Of a DNA stretch of 64,000 bases, positions 53,836 to 62,018 are shown piece by piece. Every line of letters starts with the position of its first letter. Position 1 is the first letter of the stretch. This stretch comes from Falsirhodobacter sp051195255. Lineage in GTDB: Bacteria > Pseudomonadota > Alphaproteobacteria > Rhodobacterales > Rhodobacteraceae. A program made the position numbers and the translations under genes. Below the pieces are notes generated by a model, which searched no databases, was not told the DNA's origin, and was given only the letters and a program-made list of their open reading frames with translations. The stretch is from the NCBI RefSeq assembly GCF_051195255.1, contig NZ_JBNJLK010000005.1, positions 133,836 through 197,835 on the forward strand. The letters are read 5' to 3'.

Positions 53836-53992
53836 ACCGCGCAAGTCGAACGAGGATCGCTCCACCCCGCCGAGGCAGGAGAACGAGCAGGCGGAGCATG
53901 AAGGCTCTTCTCACGATCCTTCGGAGTTCGATGTGATGAACCCCGAGCGGACCAAGGGCAAACCGAACGACGACGTTCAGGAACAACTGTAA
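53825..53992 (+). CDS. Micro-protein 3 of a three-gene run
   Basis: 55 residues, MGNEPRKSNEDRSTPPRQEN at the start and FDVMNPERTKGKPNDDVQEQL near the end split by a His/Ser/Asp-rich middle. It is strongly hydrophilic and likely disordered. The start ATG overlaps micro-gene 2, and GAGAAGG lies 11 bases upstream. A terminator follows 25 bases after the stop. Confidence 0.55.
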   Translation: MGNEPRKSNEDRSTPPRQENEQAEHEGSSHDPSEFDVMNPERTKGKPNDDVQEQL

Positions 53993-54017
53993 GCTGCCCA
54001 TTGAAGGACCACTATCG

Positions 54018-54040
54018 GCCTGTCAGTTCGTCTGGCAGGC
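54018..54040. terminator. Terminator after the micro-protein genes
   Basis: GCCTGTCAG (54018-54026) pairs with CTGGCAGGC (54032-54040), one G-U pair, loop TTCGT, followed by TGTTTTCATTTTT. It lies between the micro-gene run and the convergent GT61 gene and suits the plus strand best. Confidence 0.82.
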
Positions 54041-54052
54041 TGTTTTCATTTT

Positions 54053-55153
54053 TCAGGTTGGGTTCGCCGCCCGTCCGGCCGGGCGGCGTGACATCACACC
54101 CTTATGCGCCTGACCAACCTCTGCGACTTCGACTTCCATTGCCTTTTCGTCCGGCGGGATCCAGTCGGTAGGCTGGTCGATAAAACCTCGATCCGCCAGA
54201 TCCTCCGCAAGGCTCGCCGAGTCAAGTTCACCATAGCTGCGGTCGTCGGGTTTCGATTTTCCGGGGCGGATCCAGTCGGCGCGGACATGGTCCAGCACCT
54301 CGGTCCCAACACCCATGCCCGTCATCTGGTTGACGATGTTCTTGTAGTCGGCCGCGCTGCGCCGCAGGATCACGCCGATCCTCTGCCGTTCTTCCGCGAC
54401 GAACCCCGCCAGATGGAAGGCCGAGCCGTCTGCGCCGAGGATGTGCGTGGCCGCCTTGTACTGCGCCAGCTGGTCGGTGATGCTTTCCCGCTCCGGATGA
54501 TAGATGCGGTAGCCTTCGCGGGCGAGGTTCTGTTCTACCGCCGTTTCACCGACAAAGCTGCCGGTCTTCTTCGGGAGGCCGGAACGGGACAGGTAGAGCT
54601 TTCGTTCACCCGCCGCCGGAACGTTCTGCCCGGCCCTGCGAACGAAGCTCCGGAACGGGGGCGTGCCCAGAGAGATCTCTCCCAACCCGAAGCCTTGGCC
54701 GGGCACCACCAGCGTTTCCACCTGCGTGGGTTCGGTCACGATGGTGATGGGGCAGGTGATCCCGAAGCGGGACAGCAGTTCCTGCTGATAGCCCGCCAGA
54801 CGATAGAACACGGGGCGGCCCATGTCCTTCGGCACGAAGATCAGGGAATCGAAGCTGTTGTCCACGGCCCAAAGGCGCGACACGGATTCGGTCACGAAAT
54901 GCCCGAAATGGTGGAACAGGATGCCTCCCCAGACGTGGCGGCCCGGCAGCGTCCGCGTCGGCTCCCGTAGCTCGCACGCGCCGCCGCGATACATGGTGCC
55001 ATTGCGCCAAAGGGCGGCTTCCTGAACCGGCATCCCGTCTTTCAGAACCGTGCCCGAGATCGGCTCGATATTGACGCTACACAGCTCGAACGTGCTCGTC
55101 GCCCAGTCGGATTGGGTGGTTGGCGGGCGGATCGACGGTTGATGCATATTCAT
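54053..55153 (-). CDS. Glycosyltransferase family 61 protein
   Basis: 366 residues. The GT61 (DUF563) pattern is seen in GGILFHHFGHFVTESVSRLW near residue 78, LYLSRSGLPKK near 190 and HILGADGSAFHLAGF near 240. In bacteria GT61 genes occur in capsule and exopolysaccharide loci. ATG 55153 was chosen for the GGAG before it; the open frame extends 55 codons further upstream without a ribosome site. It is divergent from the sulfotransferase-RgpF gene. Confidence 0.83.
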   Translation of the reverse strand: MNMHQPSIRPPTTQSDWATSTFELCSVNIEPISGTVLKDGMPVQEAALWRNGTMYRGGACELREPTRTLPGRHVWGGILFHHFGHFVTESVSRLWAVDNSFDSLIFVPKDMGRPVFYRLAGYQQELLSRFGITCPITIVTEPTQVETLVVPGQGFGLGEISLGTPPFRSFVRRAGQNVPAAGERKLYLSRSGLPKKTGSFVGETAVEQNLAREGYRIYHPERESITDQLAQYKAATHILGADGSAFHLAGFVAEERQRIGVILRRSAADYKNIVNQMTGMGVGTEVLDHVRADWIRPGKSKPDDRSYGELDSASLAEDLADRGFIDQPTDWIPPDEKAMEVEVAEVGQAHKGVMSRRPAGRAANPT

Positions 55154-55316
55154 GGGAAAGCTCCAGCCGAGGTCATGAGGAAAGCGTAGCGTTAACTTAT
55201 TGCCCGTCCAAGTTGTTTTATTCCTCCTGTGATTGCAGATTGTCACAGGGTGTGGATGTTCCGATGTCAGGGTCGTCGGAATGTGCCTGAACGAAATTGC
55301 AGCAGGGGATGCGGAC

Positions 55317-56618
55317 ATGCCAATTTACAGGATCTCGGGGAAGCTATGCCATTACGCTTCCATTCCCGGCTGCGCGGATCCCCAGTTCGAGGACCACCTT
55401 CGGGATCGGTTCGGGGTGCCAGCCTTTCTGAACCCGTCTTTCCGCAAAGGGGCAGCGCGGAGCTGGACGAACACGTCCCCCCAGCATGTTCTGGCGCGGG
55501 ATCTGGACGCGCTGTTTCCCGCCGGTTTTCTTGACCATTCCTTTGCGGTGGTCCGAAATCCCGTCGCCCGGCTGGTCAGCACGTTCCACCGCCATCGCGA
55601 TGGGGCGGGTACCATCGCCAAGGACCTGCAGATCGAGGATTGGGTGCAGGCGCTGGCGGGCTTTACCGATCACGACCATGAACGATACGACAACCACTTT
55701 CGCCCTCAGGTGGAGTTCCTGACCGAAGGCACTCGCGTCTTCCAGGCGGAGGAGGAGCTGGGTTTGTTGAAGCTTTGGCTGGACGAACTGGCGGGGCGGC
55801 CGGGGGAGGATCTGCCGGATGCACCGGCCGCATTCCCGTCTGTCGACGCCGCGACCCGAACCACGATCGAGGCGCTGTATCGTCGGGACATGGACCGACT
55901 GGGCTATGGCACCGACCCTGCGCGGCCGGTGGGCGTTTTCATGCACGTCTTCTACGAGGATGTTCTGGAAAAGCTTCTGCACCATGTGCGCCGCATCCCG
56001 CAGCCGTACCGCCTTTATATCTCCACCACGGCCAGCAACGATCTGGACAACATTGCCGCTTTGGCGCCGGAGGCCGAGGTGCGGGTGTTCCCGAACAAGG
56101 GGCGTGACATCTGGCCCAAGCTTTGGGGCTTTGCCGACAAATACGAACAGCACGACGTTGTTTTGCATGTGCACACCAAGAAATCGGTGCATAGCGGCTT
56201 GCTGAGGAACTGGCTGGACTCGATCCTGACCTCCTTGCTGGCCGATGGCGCCGGCATCGACGCGATCATAAACGAGTTACGGTCCGACCGGGCGGGCATC
56301 GTCAGTCCGGCGGTTCATCCGTCGCAACGCAAGCACTGCCGCTGGAAGAAGAACTTCGCCGAGGCGGAGAAGCTGGCCCGAAGGCTTGACCTCCAAATAC
56401 GCGACGACAACGAGACCTTCGACTTCCCGGCCGGGAGCATGTTCTGGGCGCGGACAGATGTGCTGTCGCCGCTGGTGCGGTTGAAGCTGTCCCAGGACGA
56501 CTTTCCGCCGGAGCAGGGGCAGACAGACGGGACCCCCGCGCATGCGATTGAACGTCTGTACGGGGTCTTGGCCACCAGCATGAACAAGGACATCAAATTC
56601 CTGCCGCAGCCTGCCTGA
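55317..56618 (+). CDS. Fusion of a degenerate sulfotransferase-like domain and an RgpF-like (rhamnan synthesis F) domain
   Basis: 433 residues. Residues about 1-160 resemble Sulfotransfer_2 enzymes: RNPVARLVSTFH at 80-91 is a good 3'-phosphate (PAPS) motif, but the 5'-phosphate loop reads SIPGCADPQFE (15-25) where the family has HIPKxxGTSIE, so the catalytic lysine and the Thr/Ser are missing. Residues about 205-430 match the RgpF family (VGVFMHVFYEDVLEKLL, EVRVFPNKGRDIWPKLWGF, LHVHTKKS, GSMFWARTD), seen in polysaccharide synthesis. The first domain may be a binding module rather than an active enzyme. A hairpin follows. Confidence 0.72.
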   Translation: MPIYRISGKLCHYASIPGCADPQFEDHLRDRFGVPAFLNPSFRKGAARSWTNTSPQHVLARDLDALFPAGFLDHSFAVVRNPVARLVSTFHRHRDGAGTIAKDLQIEDWVQALAGFTDHDHERYDNHFRPQVEFLTEGTRVFQAEEELGLLKLWLDELAGRPGEDLPDAPAAFPSVDAATRTTIEALYRRDMDRLGYGTDPARPVGVFMHVFYEDVLEKLLHHVRRIPQPYRLYISTTASNDLDNIAALAPEAEVRVFPNKGRDIWPKLWGFADKYEQHDVVLHVHTKKSVHSGLLRNWLDSILTSLLADGAGIDAIINELRSDRAGIVSPAVHPSQRKHCRWKKNFAEAEKLARRLDLQIRDDNETFDFPAGSMFWARTDVLSPLVRLKLSQDDFPPEQGQTDGTPAHAIERLYGVLATSMNKDIKFLPQPA

Positions 56619-56635
56619 CCCGTGGAGCAAGGGAA

Positions 56636-56659
56636 AGGCCCGGGCCGCCGCCCGGGCCT
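56636..56659 (+). terminator. Terminator hairpin after the RgpF fusion gene
   Basis: AGGCCCGGGC (56636-56645) and GCCCGGGCCT (56650-56659) form a perfect 10-bp stem with loop CGCC. U-run is absent after it, so termination may be partial. Confidence 0.65.
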
Positions 56660-56795
56660 CACACCAACAAAACACTCGTTACCGCAGTGGAGATAAGTGG
56701 CAGCCGCTCTCTGTCCGCCCCGAATTCTGTGCACTGGTGATAAGGCCGATGTGCATCAGATCAGCGTCTTCAATCTTAGGGAGAGAGGCACTGAT

Positions 56796-57788
56796 TCACG
56801 AGGTGGCAAGCTGGTCCAGATGATCCCCAAAGGTCCGGTTCAGCCGGGCGTCAGCCGGAACGTAAAGATAGTCCCGGCCACCGCGGGAGCGGTAATGCGA
56901 TATGGCCATGTCCCGATCACCGACGAAACGATCGCCGACCAGATCGATCACGGCGCTGCTGATGGCTTCCAGCGCGTGATCCTCGAACCGGTAGGGGACG
57001 GCTTCCTCTGCCACACAGGCCTTGAAGTCGTTGAACCATGGGATTGGACGCTCCCTCATCCGCTTCATCAGCATTCGGAAGCCATAGGAATTCCATCCGC
57101 CGGGATTGGGCGCAGCCTGCCGCTTGTTGACCTGCCGGGTCAGTTCAACCCGGGCCAGGCTGGGTGTGACGTTCTTTTTCTTCAGGCCGATGGCTGGCAT
57201 CTTCGCCGTGAAGTAGCGATCCGAAAAGGCGTCGAGTATGTCGCCGTCGGACGTACGGATCATGTCATAGGAGAAGACGTCGAGGGCATCCATGCCGAAG
57301 ACCTCCTCAAGCGTCCTCAGTTGCATCAGCGGGTCGAAATAGGCCTGTCCGCTGATCTGGTTCGCCGGAAAGCCATCGGCCAGTTCGGCAAAGGTCGCGG
57401 AACGTCCCTGCTTGATCGTCTCGATCCAGAAGGAGTGCAGGGCGTCGGGGATGCGGCGCAGGAAATACGCCACTCGTATGTCGCTCCCGTGCAGGAGGTC
57501 GCGAAGCCGCCGGAACTGGTCGGCGTTGAAGAAGCTGAAATCCTCGCTGGACAGGATGACCATGTTTTCCGGAGCGGCCGCACAGGCCGCCAGGATCTTC
57601 GCGCGGTCGAACCTTCTCGTAGGCCAGCCCAGCAGATCATACGCCAGCCGATGATGCGCGTCGCCTGGACCGGGATACAGGACGCCATTGCGGGCGAGGT
57701 GTTCGCGATTTTCCTGCCAGAAGCGCTGCAGCGCCGTCGTGCCGGTCTTGTGCGGCCCGACATGGAGGAGAACCGTCTTACGTATCAC
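56796..57788 (-). CDS. Sulfotransferase family protein
   Basis: 330 residues. The 5'-phosphosulfate loop HVGPHKTGTTALQ (9-21, Lys14) is intact, and FLRRIPDALHSFW near residue 109 resembles the 3'-phosphate region. DFSFFNADQFRRL and later basic segments fit a carbohydrate sulfotransferase that uses PAPS. The start is GTG 57788 with only a weak GGGG upstream. In contrast to the fusion gene to its left, this domain has the catalytic lysine, so it may be the active enzyme of the pair. Confidence 0.78.
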   Translation of the reverse strand: MIRKTVLLHVGPHKTGTTALQRFWQENREHLARNGVLYPGPGDAHHRLAYDLLGWPTRRFDRAKILAACAAAPENMVILSSEDFSFFNADQFRRLRDLLHGSDIRVAYFLRRIPDALHSFWIETIKQGRSATFAELADGFPANQISGQAYFDPLMQLRTLEEVFGMDALDVFSYDMIRTSDGDILDAFSDRYFTAKMPAIGLKKKNVTPSLARVELTRQVNKRQAAPNPGGWNSYGFRMLMKRMRERPIPWFNDFKACVAEEAVPYRFEDHALEAISSAVIDLVGDRFVGDRDMAISHYRSRGGRDYLYVPADARLNRTFGDHLDQLATS

Positions 57789-57899
57789 CAGAACCCCGGG
57801 ATGATCAGGACGGGAAACACCGTCCTGATCAATTGCCGCCGTGGCAGGAAGATTTGCAACCTTAAAGTGATTTATCCGGAATAAGAATCTACCACGCTC

Positions 57900-59069
57900 T
57901 CACGGCGTGAAGACAGCCCGCAGGCAACCTTCCGCCTTGTTCTTGAACAACTCGTACCCGCAAGGGGCTTCTTCCAGCGACATCCGATGCGTCACGAGGA
58001 AGGTCGGGTCCAGCTCTCCGCGTTGCGCATGGTCCAGCAGGCGCGGCAGGTAAGCCTGCCCATGCTGCTGGGCCGTCTTCAGCGTCATGCCCTTGTTCAT
58101 GATGACGCCCATCGGAAATTTGTCGACCACGCCATAGACGCCCAGCACCGATAGGACACCGCCCTTGCGGCAGGCCACCGCGGCCTCTCGCAGGGCCACC
58201 GCACGGTCTGTGTGCATGTAAAGCTGCTGTTTCACTAGGTCGTGAGCGTATTGCAGGCCACGTCCATGCGCCTCCATCCCGACGGCGTCGATGCAGGCAT
58301 CGGGACCGCGGCCATATGTCATTTCCTTCAACGCCTCCGGCACGCTGTCGACCGTGGTGTAGTCGAGGATCTCTGCCCCCACCACATCCCGCGCCAGACG
58401 AAGGCGTTCGGGGAAACGGTCAATGGCAATGACCCGGCCGGCGCCCATCAGGAAGGCAGACTTCGCCGCCATCAACCCGACGCCACCGCAACCCCAGACG
58501 GCCACCGTGTCGCCCGGCGTGATGTTGCAGAAATCGGCGCCCATGTATCCCGTCGGGGCGGCGTCGGACAGGAACAGCGCGGCCTCGTCACTGACGCCGT
58601 CGGGCACCTTGAAGCAGTCCACATCGGCATGGGGCACACGGATGTATTCCGCATGGCTGCCCGCATAGCCGCCAAAGGCATGGGTGTAGCCGTAGATGCC
58701 GGCCGTCGCATGGCCCAGAAGCGGCTCCTGCAGCTCCGGCTTCGGATGGGTGGTGTCGCACAGGGAATACAGGTCGTGCTGGCAATACCAACATTCCCCG
58801 CAGGAAATGAAGGACGGCACGACGACCCGGTCTCCCTTGGCGATGGTCTTCACGTCGCGGCCGACCTCCACCACCTCGCCCATGAATTCATGACCGATCA
58901 CGTCGCCGGGGCGGGCCGACGGGATGTAGCCCGAGATGAAGTGCAGGTCCGACCCGCAGGTCGTGGTCTTTAGCACCTTCAGGATGACGTCGCGCGGGTT
59001 CAGGATCTTTGGATCCGGCACCGTTTCCACACGCAGGTCGTTGATGCCGTTCCAGCAGAGTGCTCGCAT
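57900..59069 (-). CDS. Zinc-dependent alcohol dehydrogenase, formaldehyde-dehydrogenase-like
   Basis: 389 residues, medium-chain dehydrogenase. Catalytic zinc ligands in TTCGSDLHF and GHEFMGEVVEVG, structural-zinc cysteines in CGECWYCQHDLYSLC (Cys-x2-Cys-x2-Cys-x7-Cys), and Rossmann motif VWGCGGVGLMAAKSA. The long inserted segment after the structural zinc (HATAGIYGYTHAFGGYAGSHAEY) is typical of glutathione-independent formaldehyde dehydrogenase-like enzymes. The substrate is not known. It is followed upstream, 18 bases apart, by an SRPBCC gene on the same strand, so the two are co-transcribed. Confidence 0.88.
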   Translation of the reverse strand: MRALCWNGINDLRVETVPDPKILNPRDVILKVLKTTTCGSDLHFISGYIPSARPGDVIGHEFMGEVVEVGRDVKTIAKGDRVVVPSFISCGECWYCQHDLYSLCDTTHPKPELQEPLLGHATAGIYGYTHAFGGYAGSHAEYIRVPHADVDCFKVPDGVSDEAALFLSDAAPTGYMGADFCNITPGDTVAVWGCGGVGLMAAKSAFLMGAGRVIAIDRFPERLRLARDVVGAEILDYTTVDSVPEALKEMTYGRGPDACIDAVGMEAHGRGLQYAHDLVKQQLYMHTDRAVALREAAVACRKGGVLSVLGVYGVVDKFPMGVIMNKGMTLKTAQQHGQAYLPRLLDHAQRGELDPTFLVTHRMSLEEAPCGYELFKNKAEGCLRAVFTP

Positions 59070-59087
59070 CAGGAATGTTCCTTCAAA

Positions 59088-60035
59088 TCAGCGGCGATCG
59101 TCCCGCGCGGCGGGCTGGCCCTTGGTGGTGGGCACCTCGCCCGTCAAGGCAAGGCTTTTGAGGAAGTGCAGCGACTTCATGGCATAGGCCTTGGGCGTGG
59201 TCGGACCAAGGAAGGAGACCGCCGCGCGCCCCAGCATCCCGCCCGGAGGGTCGAAGCGGATATGCATCCGCACCGCGGTTCCGCGATCTGGCCCTACCTC
59301 CTGCAAATGGAAGGTGATGGAGGAGACGAAGCCACCCTCTTCGCTGCGCCACTGCACGCTGCGGTCATCGTCGCCCGTCAACCGCATCGTCCAAGGGGAG
59401 ATGAGGCCGTGGGCGCGTGAAAGGGACCAGGATGTGGAGCCGTCCGGCCGAGGGGCGATGTCGGCATGGAAGCCCGCGATGGCGACAAGCGTTTCCGGCT
59501 TTGTCAGCAGATCGCGAAGGGTTTCGGCGGGCCGGTCCACAAGGATGACCTGTTCCACTTCAGGATCGTCCGCGGTCGGCCCGCCGGTCGCGCGACGCTG
59601 ATTGCCGCGGGGGGAGGCGTCGGACGACAAAGCCTCTGCGCACAGGGCGTCCAAGGCCGTCAGGCCGGCCAGCCCCAGAAGCGTCGCGCCCCCGATGACC
59701 CTTGTGCCGGAGTCGGCGCGGGCGGTGGCCGCGCCGACCGTGGCCATGTCCGCCATGTCGCCGCCCAAGCGTCCCAACATCCAGGGCGCACGGTCCGCAC
59801 CTTGGTTGGTCAGGATGCCGAAGCCACAGATCAGTTCCCGAACACCGTAAGCCTGCACCAGCCCTTCCTGTCCGTCCAGCGCCAGCGCATGTGTGAAGCG
59901 GCGGGGGGCCAGCAGTTCGGCCACGCCGAGACCTATGGAGAACCAGCCAAGGGCCGTAGAAATCGAATGAGCCTTGCGGGCGTCCAGCCGCGGACGGGCA
60001 AGGGCAAAGTTCGTGGGCTGTGTCGGCAGATGCAT
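59088..60035 (-). CDS. SRPBCC-family (cyclase/dehydrase-like) protein with a membrane domain
   Basis: 315 residues. The N-terminal half has about four helices (including STALGWFSIGLGVAELLAP and IGGATLLGLAGLTALDAL). The C-terminal half (about 150-300) looks like an SRPBCC/polyketide-cyclase-like ligand-binding fold, with VEQVILVDRPAETLRDLLT and a later MHIRFDPPGGMLG stretch. Such fused proteins occur next to zinc alcohol dehydrogenases. Function unknown, possibly lipid or hydrophobic ligand handling under stress. Confidence 0.72.
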   Translation of the reverse strand: MHLPTQPTNFALARPRLDARKAHSISTALGWFSIGLGVAELLAPRRFTHALALDGQEGLVQAYGVRELICGFGILTNQGADRAPWMLGRLGGDMADMATVGAATARADSGTRVIGGATLLGLAGLTALDALCAEALSSDASPRGNQRRATGGPTADDPEVEQVILVDRPAETLRDLLTKPETLVAIAGFHADIAPRPDGSTSWSLSRAHGLISPWTMRLTGDDDRSVQWRSEEGGFVSSITFHLQEVGPDRGTAVRMHIRFDPPGGMLGRAAVSFLGPTTPKAYAMKSLHFLKSLALTGEVPTTKGQPAARDDRR

Positions 60036-60209
60036 GTTAGATCCATCCGGAAGGCGCGGCCGCGGTGGGGGCGGTCGGAGGTGAGTTCAGGAGAGATTTG
60101 CGTGCCCGCCGGCCTGATGTTGCTGGCGGACAAGACGCAGCAGCTCATGACCGCTTTCCTGAAATTGCTAAGCTGCAACTGGATGGACAGGAGATTGTTC
60201 CGTGTGAGC

Positions 60210-60569
60210 TCAGTTCCCCCACGTGCCGCTGGGCGCCGAGGTTGCGTTACCCAAGGAAAAGCCATTCTGACCAAAGCCGAGGGCCGCGATCACAAGCAGG
60301 CAGCCAACCAGCGCCGCCACGCCGTAGATGGTCACGCGGCGACTTTCAGGTTCCTCGGGAACCGGGCAGGCTTGCAGGCGCGTTCCGTCCTGCTTTTCGG
60401 CGGTAGCCAGGATCTGGTCGATGTGGCGCTGCGTTTCGTGATCCACGAAGCCGTCATGACGCTTCGCCGCCGCCAGCAGCATGGCGAACTCGGCGAGCCC
60501 AACCGTGGTGCCGTCCGGAAGAACAACATTTTCCGACCGGGAGCGACTGAAAGCGAACGGGATCATCAT
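60210..60569 (-). CDS. Hypothetical protein with one membrane helix
   Basis: 119 residues. A polar N-terminal 75 residues with a helical segment (AEFAMLLAAAKRHDGFVDHE) is followed by one membrane helix (about 80-100, GVAALVGCLLVIAALGFG) and a short Gly/Ser-rich tail. Two start codons lie side by side (60569, 60566) after GGGAGACTGAG. I do not recognise the family. Confidence 0.62.
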   Translation of the reverse strand: MMIPFAFSRSRSENVVLPDGTTVGLAEFAMLLAAAKRHDGFVDHETQRHIDQILATAEKQDGTRLQACPVPEEPESRRVTIYGVAALVGCLLVIAALGFGQNGFSLGNATSAPSGTWGN

Positions 60570-60771
60570 CTCAGTCTCCCTTGTTGGATGGCCGAAAGCG
60601 ACGTGGCGCGCGAGAATGACGTGTCATGGGCCGTGTTTTCGGAAAATTTGGCACAGACGACCTGCGTCAAGATAAAGGTAGTAGGATTATTCCTAAATCA
60701 ACGGCGAGTCCGGAAAAAACCTGCGACACCGGCCGGGGCAGCCGGGAACCGATCCTATGGTGGCCCGACCT

Positions 60772-60930
60772 TCAGGCGTCCCCGACCAAGGTCTGCACCT
60801 TTCCGGTCCCGCCACATTCCGCACAGGTCTCATCATCGACCTGTCCGCTTCCGCCGCAAAGCCGGCAGATGTTTTCGCCCGACTGGGGGGTCGGGGCCGG
60901 CACCCGATCCGTATTTTCCTGGTCCTGCAT
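60772..60930 (-). CDS. DnaJ-type CxxCxGxG zinc mini-protein
   Basis: 52 residues. Two CxxCxGxG-type repeats, CRLCGGSGQ and CAECGGTGK, lie 8 residues apart and can bind one zinc, as in the DnaJ central domain or in small tryptophan-RNA-binding-attenuator-inhibitor-like proteins. The first 18 residues are polar. ATG 60930 follows AAGGAG. Free-standing forms of this repeat are seen in Rhodobacterales. The function is unknown. Confidence 0.7.
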   Translation of the reverse strand: MQDQENTDRVPAPTPQSGENICRLCGGSGQVDDETCAECGGTGKVQTLVGDA

Positions 60931-61049
60931 CGCACGCTCCTTGCTGGCTGCTGTTGACCAACTGGCGATGATGGGGCGTGTTCCATTGGAAGATGGCACG
61001 GGCCATCTTCCGCAGACCAACTGCTCAGCGCTTGTGCATGCGAACGGGA

Positions 61050-61388
61050 TCAGACCTTGGGGCGGGTGCCAGACGGACAGGTGACCTTTGCGGTGGTCCG
61101 CCCATCCTCGTTCTTGATGCCGTTCATCGCGACAGGGCATCCGGTTGCGTCGCGAATGGCCCGCAGATTGCCGACATAAACGGCCGAGTCTGGTTTGGAA
61201 CCCTTTAGAAGAGAGTTGTTCATCACGGCCACATAGCCGTCTCCGGATCTTCGAACTGTATGCTCACGCCCCTCGACGCTGACAACTTGGCTGCCGGGCA
61301 TGTAGCTGCTCGGCGTGCATGCCGTCGTAAACGCGAGGGCAATGAGTGCGGTGAGGGGTAGTCGGGCGGAGCGTGAAAAGGTTGTCAT
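61050..61388 (-). CDS. Hypothetical lipoprotein
   Basis: 112 residues. The N-terminus is a lipoprotein signal with the lipobox around FTTACTPSS (Cys at about residue 24). The remaining part is small and beta-rich, with two Cys (GCPVAM and VTCPSG) that may form a disulfide. No family recognised. A weak ribosome site precedes ATG 61388. Confidence 0.6.
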   Translation of the reverse strand: MTTFSRSARLPLTALIALAFTTACTPSSYMPGSQVVSVEGREHTVRRSGDGYVAVMNNSLLKGSKPDSAVYVGNLRAIRDATGCPVAMNGIKNEDGRTTAKVTCPSGTRPKV

Positions 61389-61465
61389 CGAAGGCTCGTT
61401 TCTTGAAGATGTTGGTGCATGGCCAGCTTATTCCCCGAAAAGTTGTCACGTCGGACGTCGCCGCA

Positions 61466-61495
61466 TTGACGATTACACAACCTTGGGTTTAGTAT
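61466..61495 (+). promoter_or_regulatory. Likely sigma-70 promoter for the micro-ORF at 61529
   Basis: TTGACG at 61466-61471 and TAGTAT at 61490-61495 are separated by 18 bases. TATAAG at 61493-61498 is a near alternative -10. The region is A+T-rich for this window. It reads toward the GTG start at 61529. Confidence 0.5.
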
Positions 61496-61528
61496 AAGAA
61501 CATAAGGTGAACAAAGGGGCTTGGTCCG

Positions 61529-61681
61529 GTGGACGACGCGGAGGAGATCAGGGCAACATTGGCCGCACTGGCGCGCGACCAGAAGCTTGAACTTCTGCTT
61601 GCGATCAGGTTTCACCTTCAGTCCGGAGGAACGCCTGCGCCATGTTCAGAAAGCGGCGCCGTTCGTCCGGAGCCATTCTAG
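61529..61681 (+). CDS. Putative micro-protein overlapping the repressor gene in antisense
   Basis: 50 residues, GTG start, with the stretch EEIRATLAALARDQKLELLL forming an amphipathic helix near the N-terminus. AAAGGGG lies 13 bases upstream and a promoter-like pair further upstream. The last 77 bases overlap the end of the XRE repressor gene on the other strand. The helix-like pattern supports coding, but the length does not; it may be only a transcript. Confidence 0.35.
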   Translation: MDDAEEIRATLAALARDQKLELLLAIRFHLQSGGTPAPCSESGAVRPEPF

Positions 61682-61943
61682 CGATCGTGTCCGTCAACTC
61701 GCGGTCCAGTTCCTCGTCGCTGGGTTCCTCGAACAACGCACTCATGGGAAGGCCAAGGCCCTTGGTCGCGATCTTGTGGATCGTGTCCAGGCGGGGCGAA
61801 TTGCTTTTTCCCTTGAGGATGTCATAGACGCCCGTCGGATTGATGCCGGCGCGGCGGGCCACTTCGGCCGGGTTCGTACCCAGTCGGCCGATGGCCGCTT
61901 CGATGTTCCGGGCCACGATCATGACGATGACATTGCGTTCCAT
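61605..61943 (-). CDS. XRE-family (Cro/C1-type) helix-turn-helix repressor
   Basis: 112 residues. HTH at about 10-65: IEAAIGRLGTNPAEVARRAG and TGVYDILKGKSNSPRLDTIHKIATKGLG, the Cro/C1 pattern. The C-terminal part (EEPSDEELDRELTDTIARMA, then RRRFLNMAQAFL) is helical and likely dimerises; no LexA-type peptidase part is present, so it is a short repressor. The start may be ATG 61943 or 61922. It reads away from three related palindromes that begin four bases upstream of its start, which suggests autoregulation. Confidence 0.8.
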   Translation of the reverse strand: MERNVIVMIVARNIEAAIGRLGTNPAEVARRAGINPTGVYDILKGKSNSPRLDTIHKIATKGLGLPMSALFEEPSDEELDRELTDTIARMAPDERRRFLNMAQAFLRTEGET

Positions 61944-61946
61944 GCG

Positions 61947-62018
61947 TAGGTAATATCCTAATCCTGACCCGTCCCGCTAGTAGGAAATTTCCTGTTGACG
62001 GTGATAGGAAATATCCTA
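61947..62018. promoter_or_regulatory. Operator array: three related palindromes next to the XRE repressor gene
   Basis: TAGGTAATATCCTA (61947-61960), TAGGAAATTTCCTG (61981-61994) and TAGGAAATATCCTA (62005-62018) share the pattern TAGG, six A/T-rich bases, CCTA. The third is flanked to give GATAGGA and TCCTATC arms. They lie between the leftward repressor gene and a rightward promoter, the layout of a phage lysogeny switch. Confidence 0.78.
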
